The notes beneath the pieces are model-generated. The model searched no databases, was not told the origin of the DNA, and saw only the letters and a list, made by a program, of their open reading frames with translations. Below are positions 48,028-56,910 of a DNA stretch of 64,000 nucleotides, piece by piece. Origin of the DNA: Streptomyces griseoruber (GTDB lineage: Bacteria; Actinomycetota; Actinomycetes; Streptomycetales; Streptomycetaceae). The stretch lies in contig NZ_KQ948785.1 in assembly GCF_001514205.1 (NCBI RefSeq), positions 54,908 to 118,907 of the forward strand, written 5' to 3'. Every line of letters begins with the position of its first letter. Position 1 is the stretch's first letter. Both the position numbers and the translations under genes were made by a program.

Positions 48028-48900
48028 GTGCACAGGTGGATCAGGGGGACGGCGCTGGTCTGCGCTCTTCTCGCGACGGGCGCCACGACGGGGTGCGGGG
48101 CCGAGTCCCGGGCGGACGCCCGGCCTGCCGCGTCCTCCGCGACTTCCTCCGCTTCTTCCTCCGTACGGCACTCGCAGCCGTCCCGCGACGACAGGCGTGA
48201 TGCGCGGGCGGCCGTCGAGGCCGCCTACCGCACGTGGGGTCTCAAGCCGCTGGCCGCCCCGCCCGCCCCGCCCGCCGTCAAGCCGGTGAAGCTCCGGGCC
48301 GACGGCGGTCAGGTGCCGGTGATCAGCGAGATACCCACCCAGGAGAAGATCGTCTTCCTCACCTTCGACGACGGGGCGGAGAAGGACCCGGAGTTCGTGA
48401 CGATGATGCGGGAGCTGAAGGTCCCCTTCACGATGTTCCTGACGGACGCCGCCATCCGCGCCGACTACGGCTACTTCAAGAAGCTCCAGGCCCTCGGCAA
48501 CGGCGTCCAGAACCACACGCTGACCCATCCCGACCTGCGCACCCTCGGCGCGTCCGCCCAGCGGCAGGAGATCTGCGGCCAGCAGACCAGGCTGAAGGAC
48601 GAATACGGCACCGCACCGCGGCTGCTGCGTCCGCCCTACGGCAACTGGAACGAGGACACCCGCGCCGCCGCGGCCTCCTGCGGCCTCGAGGCGATCGTCC
48701 TGTGGCGCGAGTCGATGCAGATCAAGAACATGCAGTACCAGTCACCCACCGGGAAGCTCCACCCCGGCGACATCATCCTGGCCCACTTCCGCGGCCCCTC
48801 CGAGCTCAAGGGCACGACGATCACCGAGATGACGGCGAACCTCCTCCGCCACATCCAGGAACAGGGCTTCACGGTCGCGGCTCTGGAGGACTACCTCTAG
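48028..48900 (+). CDS. Lipoprotein polysaccharide deacetylase (NodB fold)
   Basis: The 290-residue protein starts at GTG 48028 with a lipoprotein signal peptide (LATGATTGC lipobox). The NodB motifs are: catalytic Asp in VFLTFDDGAEKD, metal His pair in NHTLTHPDL, RPPYGNW, and a C-terminal GDIILAHF. It probably removes N-acetyl groups from peptidoglycan or another wall glycan. A second deacetylase follows at 49042 on the same strand, 141 bases later. Confidence 0.92.
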   Translation: MHRWIRGTALVCALLATGATTGCGAESRADARPAASSATSSASSSVRHSQPSRDDRRDARAAVEAAYRTWGLKPLAAPPAPPAVKPVKLRADGGQVPVISEIPTQEKIVFLTFDDGAEKDPEFVTMMRELKVPFTMFLTDAAIRADYGYFKKLQALGNGVQNHTLTHPDLRTLGASAQRQEICGQQTRLKDEYGTAPRLLRPPYGNWNEDTRAAAASCGLEAIVLWRESMQIKNMQYQSPTGKLHPGDIILAHFRGPSELKGTTITEMTANLLRHIQEQGFTVAALEDYL

Positions 48901-49041
48901 GGCCCCGGACCAGGTGTCCCCCGGCCCCGTCCACTCCGCCGGCGAGTGGCCGAATGCACCGGCATCCAAGCGCACCCCGGGTTTGTCCTACAGGGCAAGT
49001 CACTTGCCCGAAAGGGAAGTTCACCGCGCCTGGAGGATCCG

Positions 49042-49764
49042 ATGCACCGACGCCTCGTCATCGCGGCCGTCACCGTCGCCCTGTGCGGCACCACACTGGC
49101 CGGCACCGCCACGTCCGCTTCCGCCACCACCGCGGCGCCCGCCGTCGACTGCCGCAGGGTGAAGTGCGTGGCGCTCACCTTCGACGACGGGCCGGTCGCC
49201 GACACCCAGCGGCTGCTGCGGATCCTGAAGGAACAGAACGTCCAGGTGACCTTCTACCTGGTCGGCAAGAACGTCCAGCGGTACCCGTCCACGGTGCGCG
49301 GCGCGGCGGCGGCCGGCCACCAGATAGGCAACCACAGCTGGGACCACGCCGACCTGACCAGGCTGGGCAGCGCGGCGGTCAAGTCGGAGATCTCCCGCGC
49401 CGACACGGCGATCAAGCAGGCGACCGGCAAGAAGCCCACCACCTTCCGCGCCCCCTACGGCGCCCACAACGCGACCGTGCGCGCGGCCGCCGGCCGGCCG
49501 CTGGTGCACTGGAGCGTCGACACCCTCGACTGGAAGTACCGCGACACCGCGAGGCTCATCAGGGTCGTCAAAGCGGACACCCGGCCCGGGGACATCGTCC
49601 TCATGCACGACATCCACAAGACGACCGTCGACGCGGTGCCCGGCATCATCAGCGGCCTCAGGGCCCGCGGCTTCCACTTCGTGACCGTGGACCAGCTCTT
49701 CGCACCGAACAGGCTGCCCTCCGGCAAGGTCACCTACCACAACCGCGGCGCCTACCGGCCGTGA
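49042..49764 (+). CDS. Secreted polysaccharide deacetylase (NodB fold)
   Basis: The 240-residue protein has a Sec signal peptide (cleavage near ASATTA). Motifs are CVALTFDDGPVADT, NHSWDHADL, RAPYGAHN and GDIVLMHDIH, complete for a metal-dependent deacetylase. The start at 49042 has TGGAGGA upstream. Compared with the upstream paralogue it lacks the lipobox and is thus released. The two may act on the same polymer at different locations. Confidence 0.93.
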   Translation: MHRRLVIAAVTVALCGTTLAGTATSASATTAAPAVDCRRVKCVALTFDDGPVADTQRLLRILKEQNVQVTFYLVGKNVQRYPSTVRGAAAAGHQIGNHSWDHADLTRLGSAAVKSEISRADTAIKQATGKKPTTFRAPYGAHNATVRAAAGRPLVHWSVDTLDWKYRDTARLIRVVKADTRPGDIVLMHDIHKTTVDAVPGIISGLRARGFHFVTVDQLFAPNRLPSGKVTYHNRGAYRP

Positions 49765-49824
49765 TCCACTCACCGCCCCGAGGGACGGTTTCCGGCCTTG
49801 GTCGTCCTTGCTCCCGCCGCTGGC

Positions 49825-50178
49825 TCAGGCGGGCTGCCAGAGCTCGATCCGATGCCCCTCGGGGTCGGTCACCCAGCCGAACCGCCCGACGCCCTCCATG
49901 TCCTGCGTCTCCCCGGCCACGTCCGCCCCCTTGGCACGCAACTGCGCGAGCATCGCGTCCAGGTCGCGGACCCGGAAGTTGAGCATGGTCTGCTGGGTTC
50001 GGGCCCCGAAGTAGTCGGTCCCGGCCTCGAACGCCGCGAACACCGTCGGCCCGGCCTCCTGGCTCCACACACCGTTCTCGTCGGCGTCCAGCCCCAGGCA
50101 CTCGCGGTACCAGGCACTCAGACCCACCGGATCCGCGGCCCGCACGAAATACCCACCGATCCCCAGCACACGTTCCAT
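49825..50178 (-). CDS. VOC family protein
   Basis: The 117-residue protein starts MERVLGIGGYFVRAADPVGL at ATG 50178. It carries the glyoxalase/bleomycin-resistance pattern WYRECLGLDADENG, MLNFRVRDLDAML and WVTDPEGHRIELWQP, with the metal-site Glu at the end. Ligand unknown. Confidence 0.92.
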   Translation of the reverse strand: MERVLGIGGYFVRAADPVGLSAWYRECLGLDADENGVWSQEAGPTVFAAFEAGTDYFGARTQQTMLNFRVRDLDAMLAQLRAKGADVAGETQDMEGVGRFGWVTDPEGHRIELWQPA

Positions 50179-50374
50179 ACCGCCATCCTGCCAGCGGGTG
50201 AGGGATCCGTGCGTGTCCCGGGGGAGGGCCGCCGGGGCGGGACCCCACACTGATTTCCCTACGGAAGATACTTTCGCGAACTTCTATTGTAGACCCCGCG
50301 AGGTACCGCTTTCGGGGCACGCGGATACCCGAACAACCGGCATCTCACTCTCCGACGGGCCTCGTTAGACGGTT

Positions 50375-50548
50375 GTGACACACACTGAAATGCCTACAGT
50401 CGGAAACCGCCGCTCGATCATCACGTTTCCTGTGAAATCAGATGAAGGGAATGCCTTCTTCGATGATTGTTCGGACCTGCTCGCCGATTTTCTGAGAAGT
50501 ATGAGTCACATCGAGAGCGAGTATCTGCGGGCGATGGCCGGACTGTAG
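50375..50548 (+). CDS. Small 57-residue protein upstream of DUF2637 gene
   Basis: The frame begins GTG at 50375 (an ATG five codons on is an alternative), reading VTHTEMPTVGNRR, then ITFPVKSDEGNAFFDDCSDL and SMSHIESEYLRAMAGL. It ends eight bases before the DUF2637 start. Its G+C is lower than that of the neighbours. The tight spacing and acidic helix suggest a real small gene co-expressed with the membrane protein. I do not recognise the family. Confidence 0.55.
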   Translation: MTHTEMPTVGNRRSIITFPVKSDEGNAFFDDCSDLLADFLRSMSHIESEYLRAMAGL

Positions 50549-50558
50549 GACCTGTGTG

Positions 50559-51218
50559 ATGGATGGCTTTTACAACGAAGAGATCTCCTACGACCCCTCG
50601 TTCACCACGATCGAGATGCAGTGGGATCCTGCCGAGGAGTTGGCCCAGCTGCTGTCCGGGGGGTCCGGGGCGAGCCCCGACCCGAGACCACCCCTCAGAC
50701 CGCCCGGCCGGGCCGGCCACCGGAAAATGCGACGGCACATCCATGCCGAGCCCGGCCGGATGCCGGAAAACCGGCGGAACGCGCATGTCACGATCCTGAT
50801 CGCGACGATCTCGGTGTGCGCGGTCGGCATGCTGGGCTGGTCGTTCACCTATTCCTACGCCCAGCTCCGCGGCACCGCGTCCGCCGTACTTCCGGAAAGG
50901 CTGGCGCAATGGTGGCCGCTGACGGTGTACGGACCGTGGCTGGTGGCCGCCCTGTCCGTCCTCCGGGCCACGGTCCAGGGGCGGAGCGCGCGGGGTTCCT
51001 GGTGCGTTCTGCTGGGCGCCTCGGCGATGGCGGTCAGCCTGTGCATCAGCCACGCCTCGCATTCCCTGCTCTCGCTGGTCATCTTCGGAATTCCGCCGAT
51101 CACCGCCCTGGTGTGTTTCTGGGAGATCGTCGGCCAGGTCTCGCCCAAGATGGCCAAACCCCGGCACGCCGCCGACGAACGCCCGCGCTGGGCGGCCCAC
51201 CGGGCGAACATCGCCTGA
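50559..51218 (+). CDS. DUF2637 (SpdB-like) membrane protein
   Basis: The 219-residue protein starts at ATG 50559 or the GTG one codon before. After a hydrophilic N-terminal 70 residues it has four membrane helices (VTILIATISVCAVGMLGWSF, WWPLTVYGPWLVAALSVLRA, CVLLGASAMAVSLCIS, SLLSLVIFGIPPITALVCF). The last three match DUF2637, which includes SpdB-type plasmid transfer and developmental proteins in Streptomyces. The local sequence is AT-richer than flanking genes, which may reflect acquisition. Confidence 0.75.
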   Translation: MDGFYNEEISYDPSFTTIEMQWDPAEELAQLLSGGSGASPDPRPPLRPPGRAGHRKMRRHIHAEPGRMPENRRNAHVTILIATISVCAVGMLGWSFTYSYAQLRGTASAVLPERLAQWWPLTVYGPWLVAALSVLRATVQGRSARGSWCVLLGASAMAVSLCISHASHSLLSLVIFGIPPITALVCFWEIVGQVSPKMAKPRHAADERPRWAAHRANIA

Positions 51219-51222
51219 CGGC

Positions 51223-51257
51223 GCACCGCCCCCGGGCCGACGCCCCGGGGGCGGTGC
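51223..51257 (+). terminator. Hairpin terminator after the DUF2637 gene
   Basis: The 14-base arms GCACCGCCCCCGGG and CCCGGGGGCGGTGC pair perfectly around a 7-base loop, directly after the stop codon. Confidence 0.85.
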
Positions 51258-51275
51258 GTTCCACCGGGCGCGGCC

Positions 51276-52496
51276 ATGGCGGCAGCGGTTGCTACCTTCA
51301 CTCTCGTGCCGAGTGAGGAATCCGGCCCGACCGCGCGGTCCGCCCCGGCCCGGCAGATGTGGCCGCTCTACGCGGCGGGGTTCACCACCGCCTTCGGCGC
51401 GCACGGCGTCGCCGCCAGCCTCGGCGCCCACACCGGCGACGCGGCCACCTCCCTGCTGGTGCTCGGCGGGCTGCTCGCCCTCTACGACGGTGCCGAGGTC
51501 GTCCTCAAGCCGCTGTTCGGCAGCCTCGCCGACCGTATCGGCGCCCGCCCCGTGCTGCTCGGCGGGCTCGTGGCCTTCGTCGTCGCGTCCGCGTTGTACG
51601 CCGTCGCCGACAGCCCCGGCTGGCTGTGGGCCGCGCGCCTCGGGCAGGGAGCCGCGGCCTCCGCCTTCTCGCCGTCCGCCTCCGCACTGGTCGCCCGGCT
51701 GAACCCGGCGGCGAGATGGGGGCGGGCCTTCGGCAGCTACGGCTTCTACAAGTCCCTCGGCTACACCTTCGGCCCGCTGCTCGGCGGCGTCCTGGTGTGG
51801 GCCGGCGGGCTGCGCCTGCTGTTCGCCGTCCTCGCGGTGCTCGGCGCGGCGGTCGCCGTCTGGGCCGGGCTCGCCGTTCCCGTCGTACCGCCGCTGCCCA
51901 AGGCCCGGCAGACCGTCCTCGACCTGGCCCGGCGACTGGCCGACCCCGTCTTCCTCGCCCCCACGGCCGCCCTCGCCGCGGCGACCGCCGCCCTGTCGGT
52001 CGGCGTCGGGTTCCTGCCGGTCTCGGGCCGCGCCGCCGGGCTGGGCACCGTGGCGACCGGGGCGGCGGTGTCGGTGCTCGCCGGTTGCGCGGCCCTCGTC
52101 CAGCCGCGTGCCGGACGCGCGCTGGACGACGGGCGCCTCACCACCCGGACCGGCCTCGCCGCGGGGCTGTCGCTCACCGCCGCGGGGCTGGCCGGCGCGA
52201 CGGTGCCGGGGCTGACCGGGATCCTCCTCGCGGCGGTGCTCATCGGCACCGGCACCGGGCTGATCACCCCGCTCGGCTTCGCCGCGCTGGCCGCGAACAC
52301 GCCCGCGGAACGACTCGGACAGACCATGGGCGCGGCCGAACTGGGCCGTGAACTGGGCGACGCGGGCGGTCCCTTGCTCGTCGCCGCCGTCGCCTCGCCG
52401 ACCACGCTCACCTACGGCTTCGCGGCGCTCGCCGCACTGATCGCGGCCGTCGCCACGGCGGCGCTCGTCCGTCGTCGCCCGCCGCCGGTCAGATGA
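51276..52496 (+). CDS. Major facilitator superfamily transporter
   Basis: The 406-residue permease has twelve predicted membrane helices. The loop-2 motif is GSLADRIGARPVLLGG and motif B ARLGQGAAASAFSPSASALV. The start is unsettled: ATG 51276 or GTG 51306; neither has a clear Shine-Dalgarno, and TACCTT just upstream of 51306 would suit a leaderless mRNA. It resembles drug or sugar efflux pumps. Its 3' end overlaps the LuxR gene at 52489 by eight bases. Confidence 0.85.
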   Translation: MAAAVATFTLVPSEESGPTARSAPARQMWPLYAAGFTTAFGAHGVAASLGAHTGDAATSLLVLGGLLALYDGAEVVLKPLFGSLADRIGARPVLLGGLVAFVVASALYAVADSPGWLWAARLGQGAAASAFSPSASALVARLNPAARWGRAFGSYGFYKSLGYTFGPLLGGVLVWAGGLRLLFAVLAVLGAAVAVWAGLAVPVVPPLPKARQTVLDLARRLADPVFLAPTAALAAATAALSVGVGFLPVSGRAAGLGTVATGAAVSVLAGCAALVQPRAGRALDDGRLTTRTGLAAGLSLTAAGLAGATVPGLTGILLAAVLIGTGTGLITPLGFAALAANTPAERLGQTMGAAELGRELGDAGGPLLVAAVASPTTLTYGFAALAALIAAVATAALVRRRPPPVR

Positions 52497-53124
52497 GTCC
52501 GCCGCGGATGGCGTACGACACCGCCTGTACGCGGTTGCGCAGCCCGAGGCGGATCTGGGCGGCGGAGAGGATGTTCTTGATGGTGCGCTCGGAGTAGCTC
52601 AGCTCGGCGGCGACCTCCGACAGGGTGCGGCCCTCCGCCAGCAGCCGCAGCACGTCGATCTCCCGGCTGTTGAGCCCGGAGGCGCTCAGCCCCCGGGGAC
52701 CGAGGACCTCGCGCTGGATGCGCTCCAGCTCGTCCAGCAGTCCGCCCTGGACGGCCGAGGGCAGAAACGCCCGCCCCGCAGCGACGTCGTGCACCGTCCG
52801 CACCAGCGCCGCGGCATCCACCTCGGCCCGCCACAGCACCGCCCGGATCCGGGGCTCCGCGGCGACCGGACCGGCGTGGCAGCCGCCGCTCACCAGCAGG
52901 ACGAAGCGGCTCCCGGCCGGTGCGGGCAGGCCACGCAGCAGGTGCAGCACCGAGGCGTCGACCGCCGCGGCCGCGACCACCACGACCTCGGCCTCCCCCA
53001 GGGCCGTCGGAGAGATCCGCGGGCACTCCGCCAGCCATGTCCGCAGACCGGTGCCGGTGAGCGGATCCGCGGCGTGGACGGCCACCCGGAAGGTCCTCAC
53101 CGTGCTCGACTTCTCCGAGCTCAC
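52489..53124 (-). CDS. LuxR-family regulator with degenerate receiver
   Basis: The 211-residue protein starts at GTG 53124, overlapping the upstream gene's stop as GTGA. The N-terminal half (FRVAVHAADPLTGTGLRTWL) is receiver-like with no phosphoacceptor Asp in the usual position. The C-terminus is a LuxR HTH: LNSREIDVLRLLAEGRTLSE, SYSERTIKN, LGLRNRVQAVSYAI. This domain is nearly the same as in the regulator at 266-1066, so the two are paralogues. The coupling suggests co-expression with the DJ-1 protein. Confidence 0.85.
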   Translation of the reverse strand: MSSEKSSTVRTFRVAVHAADPLTGTGLRTWLAECPRISPTALGEAEVVVVAAAAVDASVLHLLRGLPAPAGSRFVLLVSGGCHAGPVAAEPRIRAVLWRAEVDAAALVRTVHDVAAGRAFLPSAVQGGLLDELERIQREVLGPRGLSASGLNSREIDVLRLLAEGRTLSEVAAELSYSERTIKNILSAAQIRLGLRNRVQAVSYAIRGGLI

Positions 53125-53843
53125 CCGTGGAGCCGGGCGAGCAGACCGGGGTGGTCGGCGAGGGCCTCGGTGAGGAATCGCTGCGCGAGGGGTGCATGGC
53201 GTTCGGTGTCGACGCTGCCCCAGTCGATCCCGCCGAACGGCGGCCGGGGGTCGTACTCGATCTGGAGCTGTATCCCGCGTGCGGTCCGCTCGTCGGTCAT
53301 ACGGGCCACGAGGTGGAGTGCCATGTCGATGCCCGCGGAGACGCCGGCGGCCGTGAGACAGGGCCCGTCCTCGACCCAGCGTTCGGCGACCGGAGTCGCC
53401 CCGAACGAAGCGAGCAGGTCCCGGAACATCCAGTGGGTGGTGGCGCGGCGGCCGTCCAGCAGCCCCGCGGCGCCCAGCAGCAGGGAGCCGGTGCAGACGG
53501 AAGCGACGATCTCGGCGTCCGCCGCGGCCCGGCGGAGGCGGTCGAGCAGGTCCTGGTCCGCCATGGCCGTCAGCGTGGGGACCAGACCGCCGGGCACCAC
53601 CACCGCGTACGGGTCCGGGACCTGGTCGAAGGTGGTGTCGGGGAGTACGGACAACGGGGTGTCGGTCTCCATCGTCCGACGGCTCTCGCTCATGACCACG
53701 ACCCGGAAGCCGTCGTGGGCCGCTTGCAGCGCCGAGAAGACCTGCAACGGTCCGACCAGGTCCAGGAGCGTGAGGCCCGGGTAGGCGACGAAGGCGACGG
53801 TTCGCGGCGGCCGGGTCGTCTGCGGAGTGTCGGTGAGGGAAAT
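53121..53843 (-). CDS. DJ-1/PfpI family protein
   Basis: The 240-residue protein has the family core TVAFVAYPGLTLLDLVGPLQ, nucleophile Cys in SVCTGSLLLGAAGLLDGRRA, and THWMFRDLLASFG. It resembles isonitrile hydratase-like GATase1 proteins. No ATG/GTG/TTG lies close to the family start; the best candidate is ATT 53843 (reading SLTDTPQTT), six bases after GGGAG. Longer alternatives are GTG 53933 or ATG 53954 without a ribosome-binding site. It is upstream of the LuxR gene and divergent from the GlxA-type regulator. Confidence 0.8.
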   Translation of the reverse strand: MSLTDTPQTTRPPRTVAFVAYPGLTLLDLVGPLQVFSALQAAHDGFRVVVMSESRRTMETDTPLSVLPDTTFDQVPDPYAVVVPGGLVPTLTAMADQDLLDRLRRAAADAEIVASVCTGSLLLGAAGLLDGRRATTHWMFRDLLASFGATPVAERWVEDGPCLTAAGVSAGIDMALHLVARMTDERTARGIQLQIEYDPRPPFGGIDWGSVDTERHAPLAQRFLTEALADHPGLLARLHG

Positions 53844-54073
53844 GTCGTGCTCCCAGGTTCGGGGTTGCTCGGGGCGGCGGTGGGGCCGGAGCCGCTCGGG
53901 GGTACGGCCGCGGACCGGCCGGGGAGCGGCCACCCGGTCGGTCCGCCCGCGCAAGGCGCGTCCGGCAGGCCCAGATTCCCGGGCCGCCCCGGAACCGGCA
54001 ACCAGCCCGCCTGTGCCATGTCCGGAATCCTGTGATCCCTGGCAGCCGGACGGGCTGCCGTACGCTCTGACCT

Positions 54074-55072
54074 GTGACGGAGGCGGCGCACCGAGTGGTG
54101 ATCATCGGATTCGAGCAGGCGGCCCTGCTCGACATCGCCTGTGTCAGCGACACCCTCGACGTGGCCAACCAGCACGGAGCCGACCCCCGTTACGACGTCC
54201 GGCTCGCCTCCCTGCGCGGCCGGCCCGTGCGCGGCTCGAGCGGGCTCGCCCTGATCGGCGGCACCCCCGTCGAGCGGTTGCGGGACCCCATCGGCACCCT
54301 GGTGGTCGCGGGCGGGCTCGGCCACCTGGAAGCGGCCGGGAACACGGAACTCGTCCACCACGTACGCCGCTTGGCGGACCTGAGCGGCAGAGTGGCCTCG
54401 GTGTGCACCGGCGCGTCGGTGCTCGCCGCGGCGGGACTGCTGGACGGCCGGCAGGCGACCACGCACTGGGCGACCGCCAGCGATCTCGCCGACGAGTACC
54501 CCGCGGTCACCGTCGATCCGCGTCCGTTGTTCATCGTCGACGGCCCGGTGTCCACCTCGGCGGGCATGACCAGCGCGCTCGACCTGACCCTGGCCTTCGT
54601 GGAGGCCGATCACGGTCCCGAACTCGCCCGGTCCGTGGCCAGGTTCCTGGTGACCTATCTGCAGCGCCCGGGAAACCAGTCCCAGGTGTCCATGTACGTG
54701 AAGGATCCCGCGCCGGACCACCGGGTGCTGCGCGAGGTCGTCCGGCACATCACCGCGCATCCGGACGGCGACCTGACCACCCCCGCCCTGGCCGCGCGGG
54801 CCGGCCTCAGCGAACGGCACCTCTCCCGGCTCTTCCTCGACCAGCTGGGCCGCTCACCGGCCCGCTTCGTCCGCGCGGCCCGCACCGAGGCCGCGGCCCG
54901 CCTCCTCGAAGGCACCGCCCTCCCGCTGGCGGCGGTCGCCCGGCGGTGCGGGTTCGGCTCCACGGAGACGCTGCGCCAGGCCTTCCAGGACCGCTACGAC
55001 ATCTCACCGTCCGTCTACCGGCTGACACTGCGGCGGCGGGCCGGGCTCCCTCGCGGAACCGCGCCCGGCTGA
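54074..55072 (+). CDS. GlxA-type AraC regulator (GATase1-like plus HTH)
   Basis: The 332-residue protein starts at GTG 54074. A DJ-1-like domain (VVIIGFEQAALLDIACVSDT, nucleophile-position Cys in VCTGASVLAAAGLLDGRQA) is followed by an AraC double HTH (LAARAGLSERHLSRLFLDQL, and FGSTETLRQAFQDRYDISP). Such regulators often control neighbouring DJ-1 genes. The divergent DJ-1 gene at 53843 is the likely target. Confidence 0.93.
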   Translation: MTEAAHRVVIIGFEQAALLDIACVSDTLDVANQHGADPRYDVRLASLRGRPVRGSSGLALIGGTPVERLRDPIGTLVVAGGLGHLEAAGNTELVHHVRRLADLSGRVASVCTGASVLAAAGLLDGRQATTHWATASDLADEYPAVTVDPRPLFIVDGPVSTSAGMTSALDLTLAFVEADHGPELARSVARFLVTYLQRPGNQSQVSMYVKDPAPDHRVLREVVRHITAHPDGDLTTPALAARAGLSERHLSRLFLDQLGRSPARFVRAARTEAAARLLEGTALPLAAVARRCGFGSTETLRQAFQDRYDISPSVYRLTLRRRAGLPRGTAPG

Positions 55073-55096
55073 CGGCGCGCAGGCCGGTCGTTCGTG

Positions 55097-55429
55097 CTAC
55101 TGGTCCGCCGGGAAGAAGCCGGTCGTGTACATCGTGTCGCAGGGGCCGGTGGCGGCCTCGAGCCGGCGCAGGGAAATGTTCAGCGCGTGCAGAAGGGCCA
55201 GTGTCTGACGGAAATTACCCGGCCAGCGATTTTCGGCCGCGGCCTTCCTGTACACGGCGGCATCCATGTGGATGGTCCGAGTCAGCCGCGGCACCGTGAA
55301 TTGCCGGACGAGTCGATGCTCGGCCGGCGTGTGCGGTTCTTCCATGCCCATCAGTTCGATGGTCCGGCACCACAACACGACGGGGGCGTCGAGCACTTTC
55401 ATCTCCCGGGCCACGTCATGCGGTGACAT
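55097..55429 (-). CDS. Uncharacterised protein
   Basis: The 110-residue frame starts at ATG 55429 with MSPHDVAREMKVLDAPVVLW. It continues through EHRLVRQFTVPRLTRTIHMD and NFRQTLALLHALNISLRRLE. Codon use looks coding and the G+C is somewhat lower than that of the neighbours. It has no signal peptide or membrane helix. I do not recognise a family. The start could lie further upstream. Confidence 0.55.
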   Translation of the reverse strand: MSPHDVAREMKVLDAPVVLWCRTIELMGMEEPHTPAEHRLVRQFTVPRLTRTIHMDAAVYRKAAAENRWPGNFRQTLALLHALNISLRRLEAATGPCDTMYTTGFFPADQ

Positions 55430-55781
55430 GCCCAAGCGCAGGCGGGCGGAGGGAGAGGGAGTTGGCTGCGCGGAACAACGGTCGATCCATGCCTCGGTGC
55501 TTCCGTGAGGTGCGGGACGGGCTGAGACTAGGGCCCAACTCGCCGGTAGGCAGCGCCGCTTGCGGAAGCTCTGCGCGGTCGGACCCTCAGGAGCTGCCCT
55601 TTCGAGCACCCGCCCGGTGTCACCCGCCACCCCCACCCGACCCGGCGGACGGGCGAGGTCCGGTACCGGGGAAAAGTTTCTCCGGAGCACCGAACCTCCC
55701 CCGGGAATTGCCCCTCTTCAGAGGTGCAGGCGCGCACTGACCTCGCGCGCCGATTCGTATGCGAGGGGAATCCGAAACTTC
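55430..55781. other. Intergenic region without a gene
   Basis: I see no credible gene in these 352 bases. The part near 55668-55730 is AT-richer than the rest (GGGGAAAAGTTTCTC) and may hold the promoter of the DUF4232 gene at 55782. Confidence 0.5.
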
Positions 55782-56324
55782 ATGAAGAACAAGCTGACCG
55801 CCGTGGCCCTTGCGGCGATCGTCGTCGCCGGTACCGCCGCTGCCGCCATTCCGGCATCGGCCGCTGCCGCAAAGGCCGCGCCGACCCGCTGCCACACCGC
55901 GGACCTGAAGGCCGGTTTCGCCATGGGGGACGACGCGAAGCCGGAAATGGGCCAGAGCGAGAAGCAGACCCAGGCGTACATCTGGTTCACCAACAAGAGC
56001 GAGCGCACCTGCACCCTGTCCGGCTTCGCCGGCGTCGACATGGTCGGCGCGCAGAAGACCGACGGCACCTGGTCGCTGGTCCGCTCCTCCAAGGCGCCCG
56101 AGAAGATGGTCCTGGAGCAGGGCGACACGGTGGACTTCAGCATCACCCTGCTCCCGGTGGACAGGTCCACGCCGCAGGCGGAGAAGTTCGTCCCGGCGAA
56201 GTTCCTGGTCACCCCGCCGAACGAGACGGAGCACTTCACCCTGAAGTGGCCCTTCGGCGGCCAGATCCTCAAGCAGGACGCCGCCACCCACCCGGCCACC
56301 TACCTCAACCCGATCGGCCTGTAG
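55782..56324 (+). CDS. Secreted DUF4232 protein
   Basis: The 180-residue protein starts at ATG 55782 with an Ala-rich signal peptide (cleavage near ASAAAA). It has two Cys (TRCHTADL and SERTCTLSGF) that flank the DUF4232 pattern, with WFTNKSERTCTLSGFAGVD typical of the family. A C-terminal PPNETEHFTLKWPF completes it. DUF4232 proteins are secreted or lipid-anchored; the role is unknown. Confidence 0.9.
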   Translation: MKNKLTAVALAAIVVAGTAAAAIPASAAAAKAAPTRCHTADLKAGFAMGDDAKPEMGQSEKQTQAYIWFTNKSERTCTLSGFAGVDMVGAQKTDGTWSLVRSSKAPEKMVLEQGDTVDFSITLLPVDRSTPQAEKFVPAKFLVTPPNETEHFTLKWPFGGQILKQDAATHPATYLNPIGL

Positions 56325-56329
56325 CCAAC

Positions 56330-56871
56330 GGGCCGGCCTCGGCGTCCCCCTCGGGCCGCTGGGCGAGGAGCTGCCGCAGTGCGGTGGGCGGGTCCGAGAC
56401 GGTCGCGCAGGGTGCGGGTGAGGTGCGCCCGGTCGGCGAGGTCGGCGGCGACTGCCCCGAGACGGTCTTCGCCGGCCTCCGGTGAACGCCCGGCTCAGCC
56501 GGTACGGCGACCCGTCGAGGCGCGTGGCGAGCGGAAGCAGCCCGCCCGCGGCCGGAGGGGCGTCGCGGACCAGCCCGGTCAGCCGCTCGGCGCCGGCATG
56601 GTCGACGTCCGGGATCCGGGTGGTGGCCGGCAGGCGCCGGTGGGCGAGGTCGAGCCGCGCGTCGACGTACACGGTGGACGCGGTGAGCCGGAGGGTGTCG
56701 CCGGCGAGGGCGCCCCACAGCGCGCGGGTGAGGCTGATCGACGTACGGACGTCGGCCACCGGCGGGATGCGCGAACTGCTCCTCCTCGCCGGGCAGGCCG
56801 ACGTAGCCGATGGTCGGATCGACGTCCGCCTCCGCGGCCCGCGGCCGGACGCCGTGCCATGTCCGTGACAT
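56330..56871 (-). pseudogene. AraC-family regulator broken by several frameshifts
   Basis: Three reading frames must be joined to rebuild the protein: IGYVGLPGEEEQFAHP first; then VADVRTSISLTRALWGALAG through SPYRLSRAFT; then LGAVAADLADRAHLTRTLRD; and finally PPTALRQLLAQRP. The order matches an AraC protein with an N-terminal sensing part and a C-terminal HTH. At least three frameshifts occur, near 56765, 56480 and 56395. Confidence 0.6.
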
Positions 56872-56910
56872 GGCTAGGATGGGCCGACTTCGGGGCTGGA
56901 GGGGGAATTG

